A DNA stretch of 5,599 nt from Clostridia bacterium (GCA_017425745.1 JAFOXT010000233.1:1-5599); one strand, 5' to 3'; positions 1 to 5,599 are shown, numbered from the stretch's first letter. Notes: generated by a model not told the origin, from the letters alone. Numbers and translations: made by a program.

Positions 1-729
1 GCGGAGAGTGTAGAAATCAAAGCCGAGATGAAGCTTGTTAACTGCGTTTACACCCTTAATAATAAGGTCGGCAGGAAGCTTCATATCACGAAGCTTTTCG
101 GAAAATTCGCCAACTGCAGTTGAATATCCGCAGTCGGAAACGGTGAGCTTTACATTTTCGGGCAGAGCCTTGTTACCGCTCATCATCATAACTGTTGCGG
201 CACCCATTGAAACACCGTGAAGGAGAATTTTGATATCGCTTCCGAAGGTGTCCTTCATATAGCTGAGCCATTTAAGACAGTCGGGCTCCTCATAGTAACC
301 GAAGGTGCAGTGAAGTCCTTCGCTTTCACCTGAAGCAACATGGTCGGGCATAAATACATTGATACCCTTATTAAGATAGTAATGGGCGATTTTGCAGAAT
401 TCACCCTTTGCGTCACTTCTGTATCCGTGAGCACAGAATGCATATACATTGCTTTCTTTTTCGGGCTTCATAAGATAAGCTGTAAGCTTTTCACCGCGTT
501 CTGAAAGCATATGATATTTTTCGCAGCCATACTCTTCAAGCTTTGCAATACCTCTGTTGGTTGCTTCTTCAAGGTGACTCATATCACAGCCGGTTACCTT
601 TGCGGAAAACTCAGGGGAGGGTATCATTTTTCTGTTGAGAAGAAGCTCGTCTATAAGTGTGCAGGCTCCGTAAGCTGCACCTGCAACACCGAGAGCACTG
701 CAAAGAATGATTTTTGTACTTTTCTTCAT
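1..729 (-). CDS. Alpha/beta hydrolase, membrane-anchored or exported (partial, C-terminus off window)
   Basis: The reading frame is open from an ATG at 729-727 to the left edge, giving 243 residues with no stop. Residues 6-22 are hydrophobic after a Lys-rich start (MKKSTK), which suggests a signal anchor with the catalytic domain outside the cell. The fold is shown by an HG pair at residues 101-102 (CAHGYRS, the usual oxyanion-side loop), a VFMPDHVASGESEG stretch at 125-138, and the nucleophile elbow HGVSMGAA at 171-178, with Ser174 as the expected catalytic serine. The SDCGYS stretch at 198-203 resembles the position after the elbow in YqkD/BAAT-like serine hydrolases. Such proteins usually run to about 300-330 residues, so the triad Asp and His probably lie beyond the edge. 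The start is fixed by AAAGGAAG (744-737), 7 bases upstream. The substrate cannot be read from the sequence; esterase or peptidase activity is possible. Confidence 0.88.
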   Translation of the reverse strand, partial: MKKSTKIILCSALGVAGAAYGACTLIDELLLNRKMIPSPEFSAKVTGCDMSHLEEATNRGIAKLEEYGCEKYHMLSERGEKLTAYLMKPEKESNVYAFCAHGYRSDAKGEFCKIAHYYLNKGINVFMPDHVASGESEGLHCTFGYYEEPDCLKWLSYMKDTFGSDIKILLHGVSMGAATVMMMSGNKALPENVKLTVSDCGYSTAVGEFSEKLRDMKLPADLIIKGVNAVNKLHLGFDFYTLR

Positions 730-761
730 ATCGGCACTTCCTTTAAATATAGTATAGCTTA

Positions 762-790
762 ATTGTAGCACTTTGAACGATTTTTTGCAA
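762..790 (-). promoter_or_regulatory. Sigma-A-type promoter for the hydrolase gene
   Basis: Read on the minus strand there is a -35 box TTGCAA (790-785), a 17-base spacer and a -10 box TACAAT (767-762). The -10 matches the consensus at five of six positions and the spacing is ideal. Transcription would begin near 755, leaving a leader of roughly 25 bases that holds the ribosome binding site. This is a sequence match only. Confidence 0.6.
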
Positions 791-849
791 GAGTGAAAAA
801 TAAGTAGAATCAAGCAAAATTATTTTTTATAATTTTATATTGCTTTTTA

Positions 850-858
850 TGATATAAA
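850..858 (+). promoter_or_regulatory. Possible extended -10 promoter for the repeat-protein gene
   Basis: TGATATAAA at 850-858 fits an extended -10 (TGn followed by TATAAA) but has no convincing -35 box 16-18 bases upstream; the upstream DNA (about 816-842) is a run of A and T that could act as an UP-like element. A competing reading is TTGCTT (840-845), 17 bases, TAAACT (863-868), with correct spacing but weaker boxes. A promoter somewhere in 820-870 is likely because the gene is isolated and divergent from its neighbour; which pair is used is uncertain. Confidence 0.4.
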
Positions 859-900
859 GTGGTAAACTGTAGAGTGCATAAATATCAATTGGAAAATTAA

Positions 901-906
901 GGGAGG
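901..906 (+). promoter_or_regulatory. Ribosome binding site that decides a GTG start
   Basis: GGGAGG lies 7 bases before the GTG at 914. No other in-frame start nearby has a comparable site, and the GTG start gives a Lys-rich signal peptide n-region (MKKIRK). This supports GTG rather than the internal Met codons at residues 17-18 or 23. Confidence 0.85.
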
Positions 907-913
907 AATAAAC

Positions 914-3559
914 GTGAAAAAAATCAGAAAAGCGTTGAGTGTATGTCTTGTGCTTTTGCTTATGATGACATCATTTCCGATGGCTGGCATTGCAGATTTT
1001 GATATCGGTATAACTGCAAGTGCACTTGATGCTGCGGGTAATTGCGGTGAGAATGCAACCTATACCTTTGACAGTGAAACAGGCGAGCTTGTTATCAGTG
1101 GTACAGGGGCAATTGAAGAGGAAGCTTTTCACAGCAATAAGGAGATTTTAAAAGCTACAATTGAATCGGGAATAACTGAAATCTCCGACAGTGCTTTTTG
1201 CGAATGTGATGAGCTTGCAACACTTGTTGTTGGAATCGATATGACAATTATCGGTGATAATGCTTTTGCTGACTGCGGTAGCCTTACCGATATATATTAC
1301 GACGGTATTGAAGAAGAGTGGAACGCAATAAGCATTGGTGAAAACAATGATGAACTTAAAAATGCCACCATCTACTTCGCTGAAGTGCCCGAATGCGGTC
1401 ACGCAAATGTAACTCTTGTACCTCAGGTGGATGCAACCTGCACAGAAAACGGTGTAATTGAATATTACTACTGTGCTGACTGTGACGGAAAGTTAGTGCT
1501 TAATGAGGGCTTTTATGAATACCTTGACGGCTCAGAAGAAATCCCTTCTCTCGGTCACGGGCACACACTTGGCTTTGATGAAATCTCAGCAGTACCTGCA
1601 ACCTGCACAGCAGACGGCAATACAGCAGGTAAGTACTGTAAGGATTGCGGTGTATACTACGACGGCTACGAGGTTATTGCTTCAGAGGGTCACAAGTGGT
1701 CAGAGAACTATGTAATCAAGGATGGAGATTATCACGGTAAGCAGTGTTCAGCCTGTGGTGAATTCAGTGATGTTGAAGGTCATAAATACAAACCTATAGA
1801 TTCAACTCCAGCAACCTGTGTAAACAAAGGAATAAATATCTTTAAGTGTGATTGCGGTGATGAATTCCTTACAACTACTCCTGTAAGCACTGAGCATCAG
1901 TGGGGTGAATGGTTTGAAACTGTTGCTCCCACCTGCACAGAAAAGGGTACGGAAATAAGAAGATGTACAGTAGCAGGCTGTCCAGCAAGCGAAGAGCAGG
2001 ATGTTGATGCAAAAGGTCATACAACTGTATTTGTTCCGCTGGCGGATTCAACCTGTCAGTCAGAGGGTACAGCAGAGCATTATATGTGCTCAGCCTGCAG
2101 CACACTTTTTAAAGACGCCGAGGCTCTTTATACAATAACTTCAAAGGATCTTATTGTTGCAAAAAAGGCTCATATCTTTACTGATTATAAATTAGTGAAG
2201 TACGCAACCTGTACAGAAAAAGCAGTTGAAAGAGCTTACTGCGACTCCTGTGCAACAGCAACCAATGAAAGATCAGTTGGCGAGGTTATTCCCCACGAAT
2301 TTAAAAATTATGTTTCAGACGGTAATGCAACCTGTATTGAAGACGGTACACTTACTGCTGTCTGTGAAATCTGTAAAACCGAAAAAGACACAGTTGCTGA
2401 TGTAGGCTCAAAGGACAAAGCTCCTCACAGTCCTGATGATGCAGGTGTTGTTTGTAAGCTTTGTAATAAGTATATCGGTTGTGTGCATACATATACAGAC
2501 GTTAAATATATTATCAGAACTCCGACTTGTACAGCAAACGGCATCAAGGCTATATACTGTACAAAGTGCCATGCAAACAAGCCCGGCACAGAAGAAACTC
2601 TTCCGGCAACAGGCCATAAATGGGATGATGGAGAGATAATCAGAACATCAACCTGCTCAGAAAAGGGCCTTCAGTTATTCAGATGTACTAATTTCAACTG
2701 TGATGCAGCAGAAACCAGAGAGCTTCCTCTTGCAGATCACGATTATAAAGAAGTAATCACACACGCTACTTGTACTGAAGACGGATACTCAACCTTTACC
2801 TGTACTAAATGCAGTGCAAGCTATATTGACAAGGCTGTAAAGGCTTACGGTCATATGTTCGATGTGTATTACTATGATGAAGGCTCTGCTACCTGCTATA
2901 AAGACGGAACAAAAACATCAACATGTGCAAATGCCTGCGGTGCAACAAAAACAATTACCGATGAAGGCTCAAAAATTGACCATGTGATGACAGATTTCAA
3001 GGTTATCAAGCAGGCAGACTGTCTTAACGACGGTGAAGAAGAGGCAAGATGCTTATACTATGACAAATGCGGATACAGTGAGCTTGTTCCCGTTGATGCT
3101 TACGGACACGAATATGTTTATAACAGCGGTTATGAAGCAACCTGTACAAAAGACGGCAGAGTTGAGGGTGCAAGCTGTGTTCGTTGTAAATACGGTGCAG
3201 ATATACTTGTTATCCCGGCGAAGGGTCATGATTATCCCATTGAATGGAGCGAGCTTCTTTCACCCGACTGTCTTTCAAAGGGTGTAAGAATCAAGATTTG
3301 TAACAGCTGTAATAATCTTATTTCAGAGGTTATTCCTCAGTCCGGCCATTTTGATGAGGACGGCAACAGTATTTGTGACGTATGCGGAAAAGATGTAACT
3401 GTTGACGAGCTTGAGCCTTCTGATAAACCTGAAGAAAAGCCCTGCGACTGTGACTGTCACGCAGGCGGAATCAAAGAATTCTTCTTCAAGTTCATCAACT
3501 TCTTTGCAAAAATCTTTGATAAGAGCAAGAGAACATGTAAGTGCGGTAAATCACACTGA
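914..3559 (+). CDS. Secreted BspA-like leucine-rich protein with a long Cys/His repeat array
   Basis: This 881-residue protein is exported: MKKIRK, then a hydrophobic core (7-26), with a likely signal peptidase cut after the ASA at residues 35-37. Residues 41-155 form a compact BspA-type leucine-rich module, seen as a GELVISGTGAI entry strand, two ISDSAF/IGDNAF turns with CxxL, and a closing IYYDGIEEEWNAI strand, all typical of LRR_5 surface proteins of Clostridia. Residues 163-812 are fourteen repeats of about 40-55 residues with the pattern H-x(10-13)-[AST]-[TD]-C-xxx-G...C-x2-C...[GADEP]H, plus partial copies. Residues 829-843 are an acidic Pro-rich linker (EPSDKPEEKP). The tail 844-881 is CDCDCH, a Phe-rich hydrophobic stretch and CKCGKSH. 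No LPXTG, dockerin, SLH or catalytic domain is visible. The gene has its own terminator and stands alone. A role in adhesion, surface display or metal binding is inference; the function is unknown. Confidence 0.9.
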   Translation: MKKIRKALSVCLVLLLMMTSFPMAGIADFDIGITASALDAAGNCGENATYTFDSETGELVISGTGAIEEEAFHSNKEILKATIESGITEISDSAFCECDELATLVVGIDMTIIGDNAFADCGSLTDIYYDGIEEEWNAISIGENNDELKNATIYFAEVPECGHANVTLVPQVDATCTENGVIEYYYCADCDGKLVLNEGFYEYLDGSEEIPSLGHGHTLGFDEISAVPATCTADGNTAGKYCKDCGVYYDGYEVIASEGHKWSENYVIKDGDYHGKQCSACGEFSDVEGHKYKPIDSTPATCVNKGINIFKCDCGDEFLTTTPVSTEHQWGEWFETVAPTCTEKGTEIRRCTVAGCPASEEQDVDAKGHTTVFVPLADSTCQSEGTAEHYMCSACSTLFKDAEALYTITSKDLIVAKKAHIFTDYKLVKYATCTEKAVERAYCDSCATATNERSVGEVIPHEFKNYVSDGNATCIEDGTLTAVCEICKTEKDTVADVGSKDKAPHSPDDAGVVCKLCNKYIGCVHTYTDVKYIIRTPTCTANGIKAIYCTKCHANKPGTEETLPATGHKWDDGEIIRTSTCSEKGLQLFRCTNFNCDAAETRELPLADHDYKEVITHATCTEDGYSTFTCTKCSASYIDKAVKAYGHMFDVYYYDEGSATCYKDGTKTSTCANACGATKTITDEGSKIDHVMTDFKVIKQADCLNDGEEEARCLYYDKCGYSELVPVDAYGHEYVYNSGYEATCTKDGRVEGASCVRCKYGADILVIPAKGHDYPIEWSELLSPDCLSKGVRIKICNSCNNLISEVIPQSGHFDEDGNSICDVCGKDVTVDELEPSDKPEEKPCDCDCHAGGIKEFFFKFINFFAKIFDKSKRTCKCGKSH
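1034..1393 (+). other. BspA-type leucine-rich module (residues 41-160)
   Basis: The encoded segment begins with NCGENATYTF and ISGTGAI, continues with two AFxxC-type turns (SAFCECDEL at 93-101, NAFADCGSL at 116-124) and ends with the IYYDGIEEEWNAI strand and the NNDELKNATIYF cap. These are the entry, middle and exit motifs of the LRR_5/BspA-like surface modules. Only about two or three repeat units are present, whereas many relatives carry long runs, so it looks like a complete but minimal module. Confidence 0.75.
1400..3349 (+). repeat. Array of fourteen Cys/His protein repeats plus partial copies (residues 163-812)
   Basis: The first Cys of each full repeat is at residue 176, 231, 302, 341, 381, 433, 474, 539, 581, 620, 661, 703, 744 and 786. 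It is followed 10 or 11 residues later by a second Cys, and usually 3 residues after that by a third. Boundary His residues are at 163, 217, 290, 328, 369, 420, 461, 525, 568, 609, 647, 690, 732 and 772, ending at 812. Variants are CDC in the third repeat (312/314) and wider Cys pairs at 351/356, 591/596, 671/675 and 713/719. Copies lacking the first Cys lie at residues 260-290 and 505-525, and a last half copy holds C821 and C824. At DNA level the octamer GCAACCTG (Ala-Thr-Cys) recurs at 1433, 1598, 1811, 2204, 2327 and 3137, which points to origin by tandem duplication. Confidence 0.88.
3443..3556 (+). other. Cys-bracketed hydrophobic C-terminal tail (residues 844-881)
   Basis: The last 38 residues are CDCDCH (844-849), a short Gly-Gly link, a Phe-rich stretch with spaced lysines (856-868, FFFKFINFFAKIF) and a closing CKCGKSH (875-881). 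This differs in composition from the repeats. The Phe/Ile residues with periodic Lys suggest an amphipathic helix rather than a transmembrane segment. From memory, tails with CxCxCH, an FF-rich helix and CxCGxxH occur on other clostridial surface proteins, so it may be a portable terminal domain; that recollection was not checked by search. Confidence 0.6.
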
Positions 3560-3560
3560 T

Positions 3561-3592
3561 AAAAAATCCCTCTCCCTGAGAGGGATTTTTTT
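3561..3592 (+). terminator. Intrinsic terminator after the repeat-protein gene
   Basis: ATCCCTCT (3566-3573) pairs with AGAGGGAT (3579-3586) around a 5-base loop, followed by a T run (3586-3592). A matching A run (3561-3565) lengthens the stem and could let the hairpin work on the opposite strand too. It begins 2 bases after the stop codon and separates the surface-protein gene from the following operon. Confidence 0.92.
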
Positions 3593-3601
3593 GCTTTTCT
3601 A

Positions 3602-3631
3602 TTGCTTTAAACAGATAAAGAATGTTATAAT
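3602..3631 (+). promoter_or_regulatory. Promoter of the phospho-sugar mutase operon
   Basis: A perfect -10 box TATAAT (3626-3631) is preceded by TGT (3623-3625), giving an extended -10. A weak -35 TTGCTT (3602-3607) stands 18 bases upstream. Transcription would start near 3638 with a leader of about 24 bases, leaving room only for the ribosome binding site AAAGGAG (3648-3654) and no riboswitch. Confidence 0.7.
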
Positions 3632-3661
3632 AAAAGCTACAATCCCGAAAGGAGAATAATT

Positions 3662-5290
3662 ATGACCTACAGAGAAAAATACGAGCAGTGGCTTACATTC
3701 GACGAAGAAACCAAAGCTGAGCTTACCGCTATTACAGATGAAAAGGAAATTGAAGACAGATTTTATAAAGACCTTGCTTTCGGTACCGGCGGACTCCGCG
3801 GTATTATGGGCGCAGGCTCAAACAGAATGAACAAATATACAGTAGGTAAGGCTACATACGGCCTTGCAAAATATCTTATGAAAAAGCACGAGGGCGAAGA
3901 AATCAAGGTTGCCCTTGCTTACGATTCAAGAAATAACTCGGCTTACTTTGCAAAGGTTGCAGCAGGTATTTTTGCTTCATGCGGATTTAAGGTGTTCCTT
4001 TATGAAATGCTTGTTCCCGTTCCGGTGCTTTCATTCACAACTGCATTTTTAGGCTGCACCTGCGGTGTTATGCTCACAGCTTCACACAACCCCAAGGAAT
4101 ATAACGGCTACAAGGTTTATGACAACAGAGGCTGTCAGTTCTGCACAGAGGACGCAAAAAATGCAATCGGCTACATAAACGATATAACAGATTTTTCTGT
4201 GATTCCTTTTTCAGACAGTATGGATAACATCACAATGATTGGTGATGACGTGCTTTCAGAATTCCTTAAAAAGGTAAAGTCACAAAGCCTTTATGAGGAA
4301 GAAAGCGACCTTAAAATTGTTTACACTCCGCTTCACGGCACAGGTAATATTCCCGTAAGAAGAATGCTTGAGGGAATGAATGTTACCGTTGTAAAAGAGC
4401 AGGAAATGCCCGACGGCAACTTCTCAACCGTACGCAGTCCCAATCCCGAGGAGAAGGACGCACTTACAATTGCAATTGAAAAGGCAAAGGAAATTGATGC
4501 TGACCTTGTGCTTGGTACTGACCCTGACTGTGACCGTGTTGGTATCGCAGTTAAGGGCGACGACGGCTATGTGCTCTTTACGGGTAATCAGACCGGCGCA
4601 CTCCTTGTTAACTTTGTACTTACAATGAAAAAGGACAGTCTTTCAGAAAAGAGCAGTCTTGTAAAAACAATTGTAACCTCGGAGCTTGGTGCAAATATCG
4701 GCCGTGCCTTCGGTCTTAAGGTTGAAGAAACCCTTACAGGCTTTAAGTATATCGGTGAAAAAATCAACAAGTATGAGGATTCAGGTGAGCAGGAATTTGT
4801 AATCGGCTATGAGGAATCCTACGGTTATCTTGTTGGCACTCACGCAAGAGATAAGGACGCAGTTGTGTCCTCAATGCTTATCTGTCAGATGGCTGCGTGG
4901 TACAAGAATCAGGGCAAGACTCTTATTGACGGCCTTAACGAAATTTACGATAAATACGGCTACTATCTTGACTCTCTCGACAGCTTCACCCTTAAGGGTA
5001 AGGACGGCGCAGAAAAAATCGCTGAGCTTATGGTATACTTCCGTGAAAAGGGCGAAGAGATTTTTGAGGGAGTAAGCGAGGTTGTTGACTACAGCGTTGG
5101 TATCGGTGACTTACCCAAGGAAAACGTGCTTCGCTTTATCTGGGCTGACGGCTCATGGATTGCAGTAAGACCTTCAGGTACAGAGCCTAAAATCAAGGTT
5201 TACTACTCTGTACGCGAGGACAGTAAGGACGCTGCAAAGGAAAGACACAGCAAGCTTAAGGCTATTGTTGACGGCATTATCGGAGGATAA
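3662..5290 (+). CDS. pgcA: Phospho-sugar mutase (alpha-phosphoglucomutase, PgcA/PGM2 type)
   Basis: This cytoplasmic enzyme of the alpha-D-phosphohexomutase superfamily interconverts glucose 6-phosphate and glucose 1-phosphate (possibly also mannose or pentose phosphates), feeding UDP-glucose, glycogen and cell-envelope synthesis. All four domain signatures are in order: the N-terminal FGTGGLRGIMG (40-50), the phosphoserine loop TASHNP (139-144, Ser141 being the phosphorylated residue), the Mg-binding loop GTDPDCDR (285-292, with Asp287, 289 and 291), the sugar-binding loop GYEESYG (382-388) and the phosphate-binding loop RPSGTEPK (503-510). NPEE (261-264) and LTGFKYIGEKI (358-368) also match the Bacillus PgcA group, as recalled. 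At 542 residues it is slightly shorter than typical members (about 560-580) but lacks no catalytic element. The start is set by AAAGGAG 7 bases upstream. It is the first gene of an operon with the NifU-like gene. Exact substrate preference cannot be read from sequence. Confidence 0.95.
   Translation: MTYREKYEQWLTFDEETKAELTAITDEKEIEDRFYKDLAFGTGGLRGIMGAGSNRMNKYTVGKATYGLAKYLMKKHEGEEIKVALAYDSRNNSAYFAKVAAGIFASCGFKVFLYEMLVPVPVLSFTTAFLGCTCGVMLTASHNPKEYNGYKVYDNRGCQFCTEDAKNAIGYINDITDFSVIPFSDSMDNITMIGDDVLSEFLKKVKSQSLYEEESDLKIVYTPLHGTGNIPVRRMLEGMNVTVVKEQEMPDGNFSTVRSPNPEEKDALTIAIEKAKEIDADLVLGTDPDCDRVGIAVKGDDGYVLFTGNQTGALLVNFVLTMKKDSLSEKSSLVKTIVTSELGANIGRAFGLKVEETLTGFKYIGEKINKYEDSGEQEFVIGYEESYGYLVGTHARDKDAVVSSMLICQMAAWYKNQGKTLIDGLNEIYDKYGYYLDSLDSFTLKGKDGAEKIAELMVYFREKGEEIFEGVSEVVDYSVGIGDLPKENVLRFIWADGSWIAVRPSGTEPKIKVYYSVREDSKDAAKERHSKLKAIVDGIIGG
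5282..5286 (+). promoter_or_regulatory. Ribosome binding site embedded in the end of pgcA
   Basis: GGAGG falls within the final two glycine codons of the mutase (GGA GGA TAA) and lies 7 bases before the ATG at 5294. The downstream gene therefore depends on sequence inside the upstream reading frame, which favours translational coupling. Confidence 0.8.
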
Positions 5291-5293
5291 TTT

Positions 5294-5533
5294 ATGGATA
5301 TAAAAACTTACGTTGAAGCTGTTCTTCAGCCGAAGCTTCAGGGTGACGGCGGTTGGATTGAATTTCAGTCTTTTGAAAACAACAAGCTCACTGTAATTTT
5401 CAGGGGCGAATGCTCAAAGTGTCTTATTCTCCATCGCTGCGAGGCGTGGATAGTAAGTGAAATCAAACGGGATTTAGGGCTTGAAATTGAGCTTTGCGGT
5501 ATCCGTAAAAAGCCTTATTTTCAGGATACATAA
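5294..5533 (+). CDS. Small NifU C-terminal-domain-like protein (putative Fe-S carrier)
   Basis: The 79-residue product matches the NifU/Nfu C-terminal domain: an initial helix and LQPKLQGDGGWIEF (11-24) corresponding to the family's RPxLQxDGGDVE, a central strand LTVIFRGE (32-39), and the CxxC pair Cys40/Cys43 at the position of the family's GACSGC. In Nfu proteins this pair binds a labile Fe-S cluster, shared between two subunits, that is handed to target enzymes. Departures from the usual sequence are Trp in place of the Asp after DGG, LILHRCEAW after the CxxC instead of the common small and Thr-rich residues, and extra cysteines at 49 and 68. It begins 3 bases after the mutase stop and is followed 15 bases later by another gene, so it is inside an operon. 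Cluster binding is inferred from the conserved pair; the target is unknown. Confidence 0.8.
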   Translation: MDIKTYVEAVLQPKLQGDGGWIEFQSFENNKLTVIFRGECSKCLILHRCEAWIVSEIKRDLGLEIELCGIRKKPYFQDT

Positions 5534-5548
5534 GAAAGGAAGGTCGCT

Positions 5549-5599
5549 ATGGCACACATAAAAGTTGTAAGACGCTCAATGCGTCCCGAAGAGTGGACC
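5549..5599 (+). CDS. Unidentified protein, N-terminus only (partial)
   Basis: An ATG at 5549 opens a frame that runs without a stop to the window edge, giving 17 codons (MAHIKVVRRSMRPEEWT). The start is supported by the strong ribosome binding site AAAGGAAGG (5535-5543), 5 bases upstream, and by the 15-base gap from the preceding stop, so it is probably co-transcribed with the mutase and NifU-like genes. The fragment is basic and soluble in character, with no signal peptide. It is too short to assign to a family. Confidence 0.7.
   Translation, partial: MAHIKVVRRSMRPEEWT

Noticed and set aside
35..762. Short plus-strand and minus-strand frames within the hydrolase region (35-220, 255-449, 511-762).
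   Set aside because: They overlap the long minus-strand hydrolase frame, lack ribosome binding sites and encode low-complexity or unrecognisable peptides.
829..834. TATAAT-like box in the A/T-rich tract as the main rightward promoter.
   Set aside because: No usable -35 box lies 16-18 bases upstream, and the box may simply reflect the A/T-rich composition.
1148..3287. Several 67-84 residue frames on both strands inside the repeat-protein gene.
   Set aside because: They are shadows of the repetitive coding sequence in other frames, with no supporting ribosome binding sites or recognisable domains.
1400..3349. A CRISPR or other DNA-level repeat array.
   Set aside because: The regularity is at protein level; DNA identity is limited to short codon matches and the frame is open throughout.
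1400..3349. Classical intracellular zinc-finger or zinc-ribbon regulator.
   Set aside because: The protein has a clear signal peptide and a BspA-type surface module, so a DNA-binding role is unlikely even if metal is bound.
3402..3659. An 85-codon plus-strand frame running across the terminator into the mutase leader.
   Set aside because: It crosses a strong terminator and a promoter and overlaps the C-terminal tail of the repeat protein in another frame; its Ser-rich stretch is a frame artefact of Phe codons.
3593..3661. Riboswitch or attenuator in front of the mutase.
   Set aside because: The predicted transcript leader is only about 24 bases, too short for a structured element.

Overview
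The window looks like chromosomal DNA from a Gram-positive anaerobe of the Clostridia, most likely the Oscillospiraceae/Ruminococcaceae group. This rests on three things: strong AGGAGG-type ribosome binding sites, AT-rich intergenic DNA around moderate-GC genes, and a secreted protein that combines a BspA-type leucine-rich module with Cys/His repeats of a kind familiar from gut Clostridia. The assignment is inference; there is no rRNA or tRNA in the window to confirm it.

Layout: (1) Positions 1-729, minus strand, hold the first 243 codons of a membrane-anchored or exported alpha/beta hydrolase; its C-terminus lies beyond the left edge. (2) Positions 730-913 are an AT-rich divergent intergenic region with a good promoter for the hydrolase and a plausible extended -10 promoter for the rightward gene. 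(3) Positions 914-3559, plus strand, encode an 881-residue secreted protein: signal peptide, one short BspA-like leucine-rich module, fourteen regular Cys/His repeats plus three partial ones, and a Cys-bracketed hydrophobic C-terminal tail. It ends at a strong hairpin terminator at 3561-3592. (4) Positions 3602-5599 hold the start of a rightward operon: a complete phospho-sugar mutase (PgcA type), a 79-residue NifU-like protein beginning 3 bases after the mutase stop, and the first 17 codons of an unidentified third gene.

How they fit together: the left half is devoted to the cell surface or exterior (hydrolase and repeat protein, divergently transcribed from a shared control region). The right half is housekeeping: glucose-6-phosphate/glucose-1-phosphate interconversion, tightly coupled to a small putative Fe-S carrier. 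The two halves are separated by the terminator and a new promoter. The part most worth further study is the surface protein, whose repeats hold three Cys and one His at nearly fixed spacing and whose C-terminus has neither LPXTG nor a conventional membrane anchor. I saw no mobile element, CRISPR array, RNA gene or integration site.
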